Source: JANRKF01 sp033763575 (lineage in GTDB: Bacteria; Pseudomonadota; Alphaproteobacteria; Rickettsiales; SXRF01). Taken from it: a stretch of 64,000 bases of DNA. The position numbers were made by a program, and so were the translations under genes. Positions 41,675-51,021 of the stretch are shown here, piece by piece (the stretch's first letter is position 1; the number at the start of each line of letters is the position of its first letter). Where the stretch lies: the NCBI GenBank assembly GCA_033763575.1, contig JANRKF010000013.1:112342-176341 (forward strand), read 5' to 3'. The notes below the pieces were generated by a model. It made no database searches. It was not told the DNA's origin and saw only the letters and a list, made by a program, of their open reading frames with translations.

Positions 41675-42529
41675 CTACTGCCGCTCCAATATATAAATCA
41701 TATTACAGTACGGCGTGGTGTTGCCGTCATAGAGACCGCTCGCGATGCATTTATCGCTGCCGCTGTTATTGCCGGTGGAAAGCGGGAAGGTCGGGTTGCC
41801 GGAATAGATGGTGGTGGCGCCGCTGCCATAGCCGGAGCTGCGGATATTGCCGCTGGCCGCCAGCCCGTCATCGATCTTTTCATCGATGGAGGCAATCTGC
41901 CGCACCTGAAACGCGCCTTCGACCGCGGTCGTAGCCAGCTCCAGCACATTCTGCGCGTAGGTCATGCTGCCGAAGGGGTTGATGACGCCGAGCGGATGGA
42001 TCTCCACAGCGACGGTTTTCATGCCGGAAAGCTGCGAGTGGTCGACCAGCGGATCATCGATCATTTTCGAGAGCGAAAGATGCAGCCAGAATCCTTTATG
42101 CTCGTCATCGTTCCATGTGCCTTCGAGGAAGCCGTTGCCATTGCCGCTATAGGTGTAGCCGCTGATGACGGTGGGGTCGAGGCAATCGCCGGGCATGCAG
42201 CCATATTTGAGACGGAAATTCTGGATGCCTGCTTCGATGCCGTCGAGCTGCACCATCTGCTTGCGGACGGCGGCATGCTGTACGATTTCCTTGCCGACCG
42301 TAATCACGGCGACGATCAGCCCGATCATCATCAGCGCGACCGCCGCCTCAAACACGGAAAGTCCGGCGCATAGGTGTTTTCGCTTTTCAAGCATATCGAG
42401 AACCTCTTTTTTTCGTGTATCGTCCATAGTGAGCCAATCGGTTATTTCCCCCGTGGTGCGGTAACAGCCCCGGCAATAACCATTTTCCTGATGAATATCG
42501 CATACCGAAATACAGGGCGATGGGACCAT
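41675..42529 (-). CDS. DUF1289 domain fused to a type IV prepilin-like protein
   Basis: From the Met at 42529 the protein has a DUF1289 domain (residues 1-52) with Cys motif CISVCDIHQENGYCRGCYRT. In the same frame there follows a prepilin leader EKRKHLCAG, Gly at -1, then LSVFEAAVALMMIGLIVAVI with Glu at +5, the type III/IV prepilin signature. After the hydrophobic helix comes a 200-residue pseudopilin-like head with Cys pairs. An internal Met (MLEKRKHLCAG) could initiate a conventional prepilin alone, giving two products from one gene. The stop is close to the fumC-linked gene, convergent. Confidence 0.75.
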   Translation of the reverse strand: MVPSPCISVCDIHQENGYCRGCYRTTGEITDWLTMDDTRKKEVLDMLEKRKHLCAGLSVFEAAVALMMIGLIVAVITVGKEIVQHAAVRKQMVQLDGIEAGIQNFRLKYGCMPGDCLDPTVISGYTYSGNGNGFLEGTWNDDEHKGFWLHLSLSKMIDDPLVDHSQLSGMKTVAVEIHPLGVINPFGSMTYAQNVLELATTAVEGAFQVRQIASIDEKIDDGLAASGNIRSSGYGSGATTIYSGNPTFPLSTGNNSGSDKCIASGLYDGNTTPYCNMIYILERQ

Positions 42530-42621
42530 TACCGTGGAAATTCCTAAACTATGACTTGTCGGCGCAGGCATCTGCCTTTATATAGTGCCACAGGCATTCA
42601 TAAGACAGAAGGAAAAAATCC

Positions 42622-43647
42622 ATGCGTTTTATCACCCCCCTGGTTGCCGCCATGGCCCTGTGCGTTTCTGCCACCGCCGCGCAGGCAAGAGAACAGATCC
42701 GCATCGTCGGCTCCTCAACGGTATTCCCCTTCATCTCAGCGGCGGCGGAGCAGTTCGGCCAGGGCGGGAAATTCAAAACCCCGATCGTCGAATCGACCGG
42801 CACCGGCGGCGGCTTCAAGCTGTTCTGCGCCGGAGTGGGCGAAACCACGCCGGACATCAGCAACGCCTCGCGTGCGATCACCGCTTCCGAGAAAGCCGAT
42901 TGCAAGAAAAACGGCGTGGTGAAAATCACCGAGGTGCCGATCGGCTATGACGGCATCGTGGTCGCGAACGCGCTCGGCAACAAGCCGGTCAACCTGACCA
43001 AAAAACAGATTTTCATGGCGCTGGCCGCCAAGTTGCCGGATGCGAAGGGCGCGCTGGTCGCCAACCCTTATAAAAAATGGAGCGATATCGATAAATCGCT
43101 GCCGGGTTCCGACATCGAGGTCTACGGCCCTCCCCCCACCTCCGGCACCCGCGATGCCTTCGTCGAAATGGTGATGGATGAGGGCTGCAAGGAAGTGGCC
43201 GCCTTCGCCAAGGCCATTGCGGATGAGAAGGCACGCAAGAAAGCCTGCGGCATGATCCGCGAGGATGGGCGCTATATCGATTCCGGCGAGGACGACAATG
43301 TGATCGTGCAGAAACTGGCCAGCAATAAGAATGCGCTTGGAATTTTCGGCTACAGCTTCCTGGAAGAAAACAAGGGCAAGGTGCAGGGCAACCCCGTGGA
43401 GGGCATCGCGCCAACGTCGGAGACCATCGAAAACGGCACCTACAAGGTGGCGCGGTCGCTGTACATTTATGTCAAAGGCGAGCATATCGGCGTGGTGCCG
43501 GGCATCGCCGAGTTTGTGAAGCAGCTCACCAGCAAGGACGCGGTGGGCGAGCACGGCTACCTGATCGCCAAGGGCCTGCTGCCGCTGCATCCGGATATGC
43601 AGAAAACAGCGCGTGAAGCCGCGAAATCGCTGAAAGACGCTAAATAG
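42622..43647 (+). CDS. pstS: phosphate ABC transporter substrate-binding protein
   Basis: This is a 341-residue periplasmic phosphate receptor. The signal peptide (residues 1-22, TAAQA cleavage) is followed by IRIVGSSTVFPF, TGTGGGFKLFCAG and PDISNASRAI, then the GPPPTSGTRDAFVEMV block. AGAAGGAA precedes the ATG. No pstCAB or phoU is in the window. It is divergent from the DUF1289-prepilin gene. Confidence 0.9.
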   Translation: MRFITPLVAAMALCVSATAAQAREQIRIVGSSTVFPFISAAAEQFGQGGKFKTPIVESTGTGGGFKLFCAGVGETTPDISNASRAITASEKADCKKNGVVKITEVPIGYDGIVVANALGNKPVNLTKKQIFMALAAKLPDAKGALVANPYKKWSDIDKSLPGSDIEVYGPPPTSGTRDAFVEMVMDEGCKEVAAFAKAIADEKARKKACGMIREDGRYIDSGEDDNVIVQKLASNKNALGIFGYSFLEENKGKVQGNPVEGIAPTSETIENGTYKVARSLYIYVKGEHIGVVPGIAEFVKQLTSKDAVGEHGYLIAKGLLPLHPDMQKTAREAAKSLKDAK

Positions 43648-43960
43648 GCCGCATCTTCGGGAACAGGTAGTGGTCGAGGATATGCCGCTTCAACCGTTGC
43701 AGCAGCTCCATGTCCGGCTGCGCGGAAAAATAGCGCAGCAGGATGTAATATTCGGCGTCCAGAATCTCCTGGAAGAATTTACGTTTTTTGCGTGAGCGGA
43801 GCAGCAGCCCGTCATGAGCGTTTTCTTCCCGCATTTCATATTTCAGGCTGCGGATGAAGGTCAGGTTTTTTTCGGGAGTGTCGATGGCCAGTAAATCGTC
43901 GTTGTCGTTACTGGCAACGGGCAAAAAGTCAAAACCGTGAAAACGATCAACATATTGCAT
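43640..43960 (-). CDS. hypothetical protein, 106 residues
   Basis: A soluble, highly charged protein with a helical C-half (FFQEILDAEYYILLRYFSAQPDMELLQRLKRHILDHY). It overlaps the pstS end by 8 bases, convergently. No family recognised. Possibly a small regulatory protein. Confidence 0.6.
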   Translation of the reverse strand: MQYVDRFHGFDFLPVASNDNDDLLAIDTPEKNLTFIRSLKYEMREENAHDGLLLRSRKKRKFFQEILDAEYYILLRYFSAQPDMELLQRLKRHILDHYLFPKMRPI

Positions 43961-44033
43961 GAACTACTTCTACACTAAACTAAATGTAGCGTCAAAGAAT
44001 AAATGACAACGAGCTGCATATTGGAGAAATGTT

Positions 44034-44194
44034 CTATAGCCCTTAACGAAAAATTGGTCATAAAAAAATTAGGCACGAAGTGCCCTCACCCTGACCCTCT
44101 CCCGGAGGGAGAGGGAATGAGCACCTTCTCCCTCTGGGAGAAGGGCGGCGACAGCCTGGATGAGGGCTGACTACCTTTTCGTTAAGGGCTATAG
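44034..44194. mobile_element. 161-base MITE-like element
   Basis: Perfect 19-base terminal inverted repeats (44034-44052 and 44176-44194; CTATAGCCCTTAACGAAAA) enclose two perfect hairpins at 44095-44115 (CCCTCTCC arms) and 44124-44144 (CCTTCTCCC arms). It has no coding capacity. It lies in the 430-base gap between the hypothetical gene and tRNA-Arg(CCG). A target-site duplication is not obvious. Confidence 0.85.
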
Positions 44195-44248
44195 ATAAAA
44201 CTTTTCATTTGCTCTAACACCAGCCGGGTTATCCTGCCCATTCCTAAT

Positions 44249-44329
44249 GCACCCGTAGCGTAAGCGCGATAGAGCGTTGCCCTCCGACCGCGTCCGCCGT
44301 AGCCTCGGCGAAGGCGGAAGGCAAAGAGC
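44249..44329 (+). pseudogene. degenerate tRNA-Arg(CCG) copy interrupted by a repeat
   Basis: The sequence repeats the tRNA-Arg 5' half: GCACCCGTAGC, then GATAGAGCGTTGCCCTCCGA exactly. After a 30-base insert (CCGCGTCCGCCG.. palindrome) it continues AAGGCAAAG. The insert sits exactly in the anticodon loop. The D-loop is altered and the 3' half is missing, so it is not a working tRNA. Confidence 0.85.
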
Positions 44330-44387
44330 GCGAAGCGCTGGATTCCCGCTTTCGCAACCATCACAAATGGTGTAGTTGTGCGGCGAA

Positions 44388-44464
44388 GCACCCGTAGCTC
44401 AGCTGGATAGAGCGTTGCCCTCCGAAGGCAAAGGCCGGACGTTCGAATCGTCTCGGGTGCGCCA
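44388..44464 (+). tRNA. tRNA-Arg(CCG)
   Basis: 77-base cloverleaf with encoded CCA. The acceptor stem is GCACCCG/CGGGTGC, except for the expected discriminator. The anticodon stem TTGCC/GGCAA encloses CTCCGAA with anticodon CCG. The serine recombinase gene on the other strand ends inside it. Confidence 0.97.
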
Positions 44465-45997
44465 TTCTCCGATATTGCCCGCTTTGACGTACAGGTCGAA
44501 GGGCTTACGTAAGGAATACTGCAGTTTCTGACCGTTCAGTTGCAGGTTCGAAAATACAAACCCCAGAAGTCGGCGTTTTCCAGCGTTGTTCGAACGAAGG
44601 AAGAGATCGTGCGCCTTTCGCCCGAGTTCGAGCGTATCTGCCACCGCGTCGCGGAAGCCGTCATCGGCCATGTGGTAGCTGTTTAGCTGGTTGGCCAGCT
44701 CAATCTGGCGGGCTTTGAATTTCTGGCGTTTGCTGTCGTGTTCTTCCTTGGAAATCGCCCCGTCGAGTAGCAAGTCCATCAGCTTGTCCAGCTTTGCCTG
44801 AATGCCCTCGCTTTCGCGCTGAAGTTCCTGAATCTGGCGTTTATGGAACACTTTCTCCGCCTCGCATGCCTGGCGGGAATAAGCCACCACATCCTCAAAA
44901 ATATCGTCATCCGGCGACATGGACTTGAATACCTGCTCCACCTGCGCCATGACCTGTTCTTCGCGTATCCAGAGTTTTTTGGCTGGGTTTTCAGGATTCC
45001 AGCACATGAGGTAGGTATATTCCGCTGTGCGGCCATTACCGTAGGTTTTAACCTTAGTGTCCGCCGTCACCACCTTGCCGGTGGTGGCGCAGGTAAGCAA
45101 CCCACGGAACACGTAATCCTTCTCACCATACGCAAAGGGCTTTTTGTGCCAGCCCATCCGCACGGCGGTGCAGGCATCGTATAATTCCTTGGTGATGATG
45201 GGTTCATAGACATGCGGGTAGTTTCTGCCTTTGACGCACATTTCGCCGTAATAGAACGGATTCTGAATCATGCGGTGGATTTGTGATTTATCCATTGGCA
45301 TCTGCTTGCCGCGATAATTCCGCAATCCCCATTCCTTCGCCTTTTTGGTGATTTCACCGAGGGTATATTGCCCTGTTGAATATTCCTGAAAGATACGGCG
45401 CACCAGCAATGCACGGTCTGGGTCAACCACCACCTGGCTGCGTCCGCGCTGGTCGCGGATATTGAGGTAGCCAATCGGTGCCGTGCCGATGCATTCGCCG
45501 ATGCGGAGCTTCTGGTCGATACTGCGCTTCACGTTATCGCGCAGGGAATCCACATAGGACTGCGCCATCACCACGCCGATGCTCCACATCAACCGCTCCT
45601 GCGATACGGATTCGCGGTGGATGATGTAGCCTTCGGTGTTAAAATGCAGCTCCAGCCTGCCTTCCTGAATCAGCGCATCAAGCAGCGGATATTCCCTGAA
45701 ACTACGCTGCACCCTGTCCACCTTATCGGCAACGAGAGCGAGGCATTCCTTCTGTTTGCGTATGAACTCAATCAACCGCATGAAATCCTTACGGTCGCCC
45801 TGGGTGGAGGATTCCACCACCTCAAAGGTGCGGATCACTTCCAGCCCTTTGCGGTCGCAATACTGCTCCAGCCGATGCTTCTGGGCGGCGATGGAATAGC
45901 CTTCTTCCTGCTCCTTAGTGGAGACACGCGCCAGAATCACCGCTTTTCTGCGGCCTTTGGGTCTGTGTTCATCCAGTTGATATATATTGCGTTTCAT
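44399..45997 (-). CDS. large serine recombinase (integrase)
   Basis: This 532-residue site-specific recombinase catalyses integration of mobile elements. The resolvase N-domain has catalytic Ser26 in ILARVSTKEQEEGYS and the ADKVDRVQRS region. A recombinase domain (about 180-290), a zinc-ribbon-like segment (about 300-360, CATTGKVV) and a coiled coil (about 385-440) follow. Its C-terminus reads through the complement of the tRNA-Arg 3' half. The gene overlaps the upstream small gene by 4 bases. It is the integrase of the element to its right. Confidence 0.93.
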   Translation of the reverse strand: MKRNIYQLDEHRPKGRRKAVILARVSTKEQEEGYSIAAQKHRLEQYCDRKGLEVIRTFEVVESSTQGDRKDFMRLIEFIRKQKECLALVADKVDRVQRSFREYPLLDALIQEGRLELHFNTEGYIIHRESVSQERLMWSIGVVMAQSYVDSLRDNVKRSIDQKLRIGECIGTAPIGYLNIRDQRGRSQVVVDPDRALLVRRIFQEYSTGQYTLGEITKKAKEWGLRNYRGKQMPMDKSQIHRMIQNPFYYGEMCVKGRNYPHVYEPIITKELYDACTAVRMGWHKKPFAYGEKDYVFRGLLTCATTGKVVTADTKVKTYGNGRTAEYTYLMCWNPENPAKKLWIREEQVMAQVEQVFKSMSPDDDIFEDVVAYSRQACEAEKVFHKRQIQELQRESEGIQAKLDKLMDLLLDGAISKEEHDSKRQKFKARQIELANQLNSYHMADDGFRDAVADTLELGRKAHDLFLRSNNAGKRRLLGFVFSNLQLNGQKLQYSLRKPFDLYVKAGNIGEWRTRDDSNVRPLPSEGNALSS

Positions 45998-46197
45998 GGC
46001 TTAACATTACCCTTATCGGTGGCTATATCAAGCAGAGTCTGGTAAAATCCTGTCAGGCTGCGAGCTGCAGCATAGGCTTCATCATCGCTGATAGTGAAGT
46101 CGTATTTCCGCTGGATTTTGTAGGCAATTCGGGTGAGCAGTTCTGGCTGTGACAGCGTGTTTGCATCCCTCTCGAGCAGTGCCGGATTAATCTCCAT
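45994..46197 (-). CDS. small protein preceding the recombinase
   Basis: 67 residues, with a GGGAGG ribosome site before the ATG at 46197 and a 4-base overlap with the recombinase start. It is helical (ELLTRIAYKIQRKYDFTISDDEAYAAARSLTGFYQTLLD). Possibly an excision or directionality factor, but unproven. Confidence 0.65.
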   Translation of the reverse strand: MEINPALLERDANTLSQPELLTRIAYKIQRKYDFTISDDEAYAAARSLTGFYQTLLDIATDKGNVKP

Positions 46198-46219
46198 AGG
46201 CACCTCCCACCATGGCGGC

Positions 46220-46324
46220 AGTGGCGCAAGTGGCGCGTTTTTCTACTGCAAAACACCATACACACACGCACACATGTCCGCTGATGTAAGGGTAGCAGTA
46301 AGAGAATGCGCCACTAACGCCACT
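46220..46324. repeat. AGTGGCG-based inverted repeats beside the primase gene
   Basis: AGTGGCGCAAGTGGCGC (46220-46236) faces its imperfect reverse complement at 46308-46324. Each arm is a tandem AGTGGCG pair. The arrangement of iteron-like units next to a replication gene could be an element origin or a regulatory site. Confidence 0.5.
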
Positions 46325-48546
46325 CATGCCGCGCCTCCCTCATAGGCTGCGAGAAGCCGAATGCCATACAGCATGCGCTTGCCGCCAGTGCCTTTGTAGG
46401 TGTCCACCCCGAAGCGTTTCAGGCGGTTGGTGAAGTTCTTGCGGTTGAGCGGCCGCAGGCTGCCAGCCTCCTTCGCCCAGGACTGATACCGCGCGTACAC
46501 CTCCTGCGAGGAGCATTCATAATCCTTATACAGTGCACAGCATTCTTCCAGAAACTGTGCAACCTGGTCGGATTCCATGCGCCATTGCAGTTTGGCTTCA
46601 ATGCTGGAGGCAGGATCGGTGAAGGCTTTGCGGCTGATAACACCTGCGATGGCCTCCAGTGCCATATTGAAAATGCCAGGCAGTTCCGCAATCAGCTTTT
46701 CTGAAAGCTGCGGATCACAGGAAGCACCCTCAAACTTGCGGTTAAACAGCAGGATGATAGCACGGCGATAAATCGCATCGGAAAAATCACGCGTGCTGGG
46801 CATATGGTTCGTGCCAAACCAGCAGGTGCAGAATGGGCGGAACTCAAACGGCGGTTTGTGTTTATGCTCGGCGGTAATCACTTCGCCACTGACGATGGCT
46901 TTGAGTGTCGCATCAGCAAGCTCACCGCCTTCGGGCAATTCACTGATGATATTTGCCAGCTTGCCATGCAGATGTGCACGTTGGAAACGATTATCAAACT
47001 GCGATGGGCAGACGGCACTGACATTACGATAGCCCAACAATGCAGTAAGCACCTTCAGCAGCACCGATTTGCCGTTTGCGCCCGCACCGATCAGGATGAC
47101 GAACTTTTCAAAGGCACAGGAGCGCAGTAGCGAATAGCCCATCATCTCGAGTAATGCGCGTGATTTATCATCCGCATCGGCATCACCTGCAAAAATCTCG
47201 CTTAAGAACTGGCGAAAGCGCGGTGCATCAGCACTCGCATCATGCGGCACAGGAAGCTGCGTAGTCATATAGGACTCGCGCTTGGCAGGTTGAATCTGCC
47301 ACTGGCCGCCAATCAGGGATAACTCGCCGCCCACACAGTTGATGACCATGTCTTTCTGATCATCAAAAATACTATCGCGGATAGTCACCTCAGTTTTGAG
47401 GATGTCGAGGATAGAAGATATGATATTCTTGCTGAGTTTGGGATTATGCGCGGAAATGCGGTGAATGGCTTTCTTGACCTCGCGATCATCGAGCCGCAGC
47501 CACACGCCTGATCCGTCCCAGTGCCACAGGCTGCTCAGCGCATGCAGCAGATTACCTCGCCCGAAATATTTGATGACTTCCAGCGCATCCGTCACATCCG
47601 TTGATTCTGCTCCCTCAAGCGGCAGACTGCGTAAATCCATGCCTGTTTTACGCGCACGTTCGGCAAGGCCGATGGCTTCTCTTGGATTAGCTCTGCCGGA
47701 CTCAATGCCGCTTTGAATCGTCGCCGTGATTTCTGCATCATCCAGCCCGATGCTTTGTGCCACGGCAGTCAGGCGTGCAATAGCAGTGGATTCGTCCAAC
47801 CCACGCGATATCAACTGCCCCAAACGGAATGCGGAGAGATTAAGCGCATCATTGCGTGAACCTTCTGCAGCAGCACGCAGTTTGACAAGCTCGCTCTCCA
47901 GTGCCTTCTCCAGATAGCGCACAGGTGCTTGTTCTGCATCGTTAAAATCCAGTTGGACGCAGTCTGACGCCAGTTTGCGGTCAGTTTGACGCAGTTTGAC
48001 AGACTGGTCTTCAGGCTGTTGTTTTACAATGGCAATCAGCCAGTCAGGTGCATCTGCCAGTTTGCACTCCCATGGTGTGCGAAGCCACTGGTAGGCAGAG
48101 CCATTTTCATGAATCGAAGGCGGCGCAACCACATAGCCACCGTCACCGCGCACATCCAGTCCCTCCAGCGTGCCACCATCTGCACTGCGACTGGCAAGAT
48201 TACGGATGGTGATATTTTCATCGGCAGGATAGGCAAAATAATAGTGGAACCCTTTGCCCGTCTGCACGCCGATAGTTTCTGGCAATGCTCCATGGGCATC
48301 GATCAGGCGTTGCAGCGTCTGCTTTCCAACCGCGCCGTCCACATCAAGCACAAAGCAGCCTGACACTTTGCCCGTGGCAATCGCCACATTAAAACTGCCA
48401 TGATCCCACTCCTGACAACGGCGGTCGGTGGCGATGGTTTTCTGGAATGGCTTCCAGCTGCCAATCGGTTTTTTGCTGCGCGCCTGCAGCGGAAACACGC
48501 TGAAGCCAAACGCACGCAGCTTGGTAAATGGGCGGTCATTATTCAT
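46324..48546 (-). CDS. bifunctional primase-polymerase / D5-type helicase
   Basis: This 740-residue replication protein of phages and integrative elements has an N-terminal Prim-Pol domain (residues 8-175, KPIGSWKPFQ, FVLDVDG with the metal Asp pair). A linker is followed by a C-terminal superfamily-3-like helicase with Walker A GAGANGKS. The start at 48546 overlaps the upstream HTH gene's stop; the longer open frame does not fit. It acts in element replication or excision. Confidence 0.9.
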   Translation of the reverse strand: MNNDRPFTKLRAFGFSVFPLQARSKKPIGSWKPFQKTIATDRRCQEWDHGSFNVAIATGKVSGCFVLDVDGAVGKQTLQRLIDAHGALPETIGVQTGKGFHYYFAYPADENITIRNLASRSADGGTLEGLDVRGDGGYVVAPPSIHENGSAYQWLRTPWECKLADAPDWLIAIVKQQPEDQSVKLRQTDRKLASDCVQLDFNDAEQAPVRYLEKALESELVKLRAAAEGSRNDALNLSAFRLGQLISRGLDESTAIARLTAVAQSIGLDDAEITATIQSGIESGRANPREAIGLAERARKTGMDLRSLPLEGAESTDVTDALEVIKYFGRGNLLHALSSLWHWDGSGVWLRLDDREVKKAIHRISAHNPKLSKNIISSILDILKTEVTIRDSIFDDQKDMVINCVGGELSLIGGQWQIQPAKRESYMTTQLPVPHDASADAPRFRQFLSEIFAGDADADDKSRALLEMMGYSLLRSCAFEKFVILIGAGANGKSVLLKVLTALLGYRNVSAVCPSQFDNRFQRAHLHGKLANIISELPEGGELADATLKAIVSGEVITAEHKHKPPFEFRPFCTCWFGTNHMPSTRDFSDAIYRRAIILLFNRKFEGASCDPQLSEKLIAELPGIFNMALEAIAGVISRKAFTDPASSIEAKLQWRMESDQVAQFLEECCALYKDYECSSQEVYARYQSWAKEAGSLRPLNRKNFTNRLKRFGVDTYKGTGGKRMLYGIRLLAAYEGGAA

Positions 48547-48751
48547 GCTGCCCACCTTTCTGCCGCGTGTTACGGGCAACGAATGCAGCAAGGTCTGACA
48601 GACGGTATTTTACCAGCCGCCCGACCTTCACATAGGGCAGATCATATCGGTGTTCGCTCGCCCACACAGACAGTGTGTGTTCTTTGATACCCAGATATTC
48701 CGCCGCTTCTTTTCGGTTGAGCAGCGGTTCGGTTTTGTGTGTGTTTTCCAT
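48539..48751 (-). CDS. excisionase-like HTH protein
   Basis: 70-residue winged/MerR-like helix-turn-helix protein: LLNRKEAAEYLGIKEHTLSVWASEHRYDLPYVKVGRLVKYRLSDLAAFV. A perfect AAGGAGG precedes the ATG at 48751. Typical of excisionase or element regulators. It overlaps the primase gene by 8 bases. Confidence 0.88.
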   Translation of the reverse strand: MENTHKTEPLLNRKEAAEYLGIKEHTLSVWASEHRYDLPYVKVGRLVKYRLSDLAAFVARNTRQKGGQHE

Positions 48752-48887
48752 AGTGCCTCCTTGCATGCGGATGAACGCTCATCACGCAGCGGAGAATCTC
48801 ATGGATGGAGGTGTATTTTGAGAGCGGTGCCAGGCGGAAGCTGGCTGCCACCGTGCAGATGCTGACTTCTGCTAGGCAGGAGCTAAA

Positions 48888-49733
48888 TTATATAGAAAGC
48901 CCCTTATTGAGCGCGCGCAGCCAGCGATAGACGCGATCCTGCGGGTTTTCGAGGTGGAGTTTGCTGCCGAATTTTTCTTCCAGCTCATCGGTGATTTTTT
49001 GCGATAGCTGCGAAAGATTCAGCTTCGTGCTTTTTGCTTTGGCCTCATTATATCGCTTGCGGACATACTCCTTGGCATCGCCATACAGCATCTCGGCCTT
49101 TTTCTTTGCCGCATGCTGCGCCTTCTTGCGTAGCTGCTCTTTTTCGGCGGCGGCAATCTGCTTTTTCAGTTCGCTAGGTGACACATGCTCAGCAAGCACA
49201 GCCTTCAGCACATGCTGCTCGGTACTAGCAAGGCAACGTTCCACCGTCTGCTGCAGATGCAATATCTGCGCGAGGCGCAATGCCTTCACACCCTTTTTCT
49301 GCAACACGGGCAACATCTGGCTGAACTGCATCACCGCGAGCACGGCAAGCACAAGATGCGGTTGGCCATCCGATAGCTTGTTTGCTTCCTTGCTTTCTGC
49401 ATCCGAAAACAGGCGTGGATTCAGTGGTTCATAAGGATCATTGCTGTATCCATAACCAGGCTCCTCTGGCCGCGTGGCATGCAGCGTGGCGCGGTGGTGC
49501 AGGTAATCCGCAATGGCAATGAGCGCGGTGTTTGACAGTGGCGCGAGATGTGCGTCATGCACCTCTATCACCAACCGATCCACCAACTGCTCAAATGCGA
49601 CGGGAACTTCGCCCTTTATGCCGAACACATTGGTGGCAGTACCCTTGGAATAGGTATGCACACGGTCACGCGCTGAACAAAACGCAACAAAATAGGTGTC
49701 GTAAATGTCCTGATGGTGGGAGGTAGATGTCAT
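48888..49733 (-). CDS. hypothetical element protein with coiled coil
   Basis: A 281-residue soluble protein. The C-terminal third is a long Lys/Glu/Ala coiled coil (EQLRKKAQHAAKKKAEML) followed by a basic patch. No family recognised. It sits between the HTH gene and the restriction-modification operon. Function unknown; element maintenance is only a guess. Confidence 0.7.
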   Translation of the reverse strand: MTSTSHHQDIYDTYFVAFCSARDRVHTYSKGTATNVFGIKGEVPVAFEQLVDRLVIEVHDAHLAPLSNTALIAIADYLHHRATLHATRPEEPGYGYSNDPYEPLNPRLFSDAESKEANKLSDGQPHLVLAVLAVMQFSQMLPVLQKKGVKALRLAQILHLQQTVERCLASTEQHVLKAVLAEHVSPSELKKQIAAAEKEQLRKKAQHAAKKKAEMLYGDAKEYVRKRYNEAKAKSTKLNLSQLSQKITDELEEKFGSKLHLENPQDRVYRWLRALNKGLSI

Positions 49734-49998
49734 AAGCTGCTGCCGCTGTTTGGTTTTTTAACCACTATACAACATCCATGTGATTGCACCAGCATCTATG
49801 AAATTATCCGTGCAGTCACCCACCATACCCCCCCCACGGCTTAGGTACTTCCTGCGACTTTCCTATACGGGGGCGCAAGGCGCAGCATTTCGCCAGCGAC
49901 AGAAAACATATTTGCATTTCGTTTCGCCGCATCAGGGCGCAATAGCGCGGAATGACTGGGCTTTATTGAATGCGAAAACGAAATGGGGGCGAAGTAGC

Positions 49999-51021
49999 CT
50001 ATCCCCACACCTGTGCGGATTCAGCACTGAAGAAGTGAATGTCGAGCGGCTTGCGTGGGGATTTGGTGGCGCGTTGCTGCGCCATTAGCGTGGCTTTTGT
50101 TCTAATCTTGTTGATGTCTGTGGCACTAGCACTGCCATGAAGACTAATAAACAAGGAACGGAATTTAGTATTTTTGACGATTTCGTTCAGGATGTGGTCA
50201 TCGTTGCTATCCAGTGAATGACCAAAGATAAACAGGCTACCACCCACGTTGGAGAAGCTACGCAGTGCTTTGTGTAGATAAGCATTATGCAGCACTCTTT
50301 CCTGCTTAAATTTGCTGTGTCCTTCGGATACGAAAAGCGGATATTTTCCCTCATTCAACGCGGTGCGTATTTGCTCGATGATCGGTTGTGTGGTGCGCCG
50401 CCATGTGTATTTGGTGATTTCATGGCCAGCGTCAAACAGGTGTAGTGCGCCATGCAGATAATGCACTTTCGCCTGATCTGCTTCCTGCCAGGTGACATAG
50501 GGTGCATCGTGATCATCTTCAGGGCTGCGGAAGCCATCGTCGGGCAATAAATCCAGTTCATCAACCTGATCCTGCATCAATGCCCAATAGAGTAGCACAT
50601 CGTAATTCAGCGTATAGATATGGCTGAAATTGCTGAGGAACTGCCTGCAATGAGCATATTGTTCGGCGGTGATGTCATAGGGGCGGTCGGGGTGACGAGA
50701 GGCGATGGTGTTGACCAAGATGGTTTTCAGGATTTCCGCATCCGCACGGATTTTCTGTACCACATCGGCATCCACATCCTCATACACTTTCAGCAGCTTT
50801 GCCGCATCCACCAGAATGCGGATGACGGCCTCAAAATCCTTGGTTTTCAGCGCATCAAAAATCTGGTCGGCATAGGGAATGTCCGAGAAATCCGCATGCT
50901 CATACAGCGAGCCGTAGGTAAAAATATCGGGTTTGAGGGCGATGCTGAAACCGTTGCCCAGCAGCAGATGTTTCTTATCATCCGCCTGTGCTAACGCCTG
51001 CTGAAAGGTGAGAGTGGTCAC
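49999..51021 (-). CDS. DUF4917 / SIR2-like protein coupled to hsdS
   Basis: This 340-residue protein has Gly-loop LLLGNGFSIA (Gly22-Ser26), YTLNYDVLLYW (Asn139-Asp141) and VHYLHGALHLF (His190), the pattern of SIR2-type NAD-binding domains and of DUF4917. If catalytic it would cleave NAD. The ATG overlaps the hsdS stop by 4 bases, so it is the last gene of the hsdRMS operon and is co-translated with it. Family call moderate; enzyme function inferred. Confidence 0.7.
   Translation of the reverse strand: MTTLTFQQALAQADDKKHLLLGNGFSIALKPDIFTYGSLYEHADFSDIPYADQIFDALKTKDFEAVIRILVDAAKLLKVYEDVDADVVQKIRADAEILKTILVNTIASRHPDRPYDITAEQYAHCRQFLSNFSHIYTLNYDVLLYWALMQDQVDELDLLPDDGFRSPEDDHDAPYVTWQEADQAKVHYLHGALHLFDAGHEITKYTWRRTTQPIIEQIRTALNEGKYPLFVSEGHSKFKQERVLHNAYLHKALRSFSNVGGSLFIFGHSLDSNDDHILNEIVKNTKFRSLFISLHGSASATDINKIRTKATLMAQQRATKSPRKPLDIHFFSAESAQVWG

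Noticed and set aside
44079..44170. Possible CRISPR-like array of short repeats
   Set aside because: The repeats are inverted hairpins within a MITE-like element, without regular direct repeats and spacers, and no cas genes are present.
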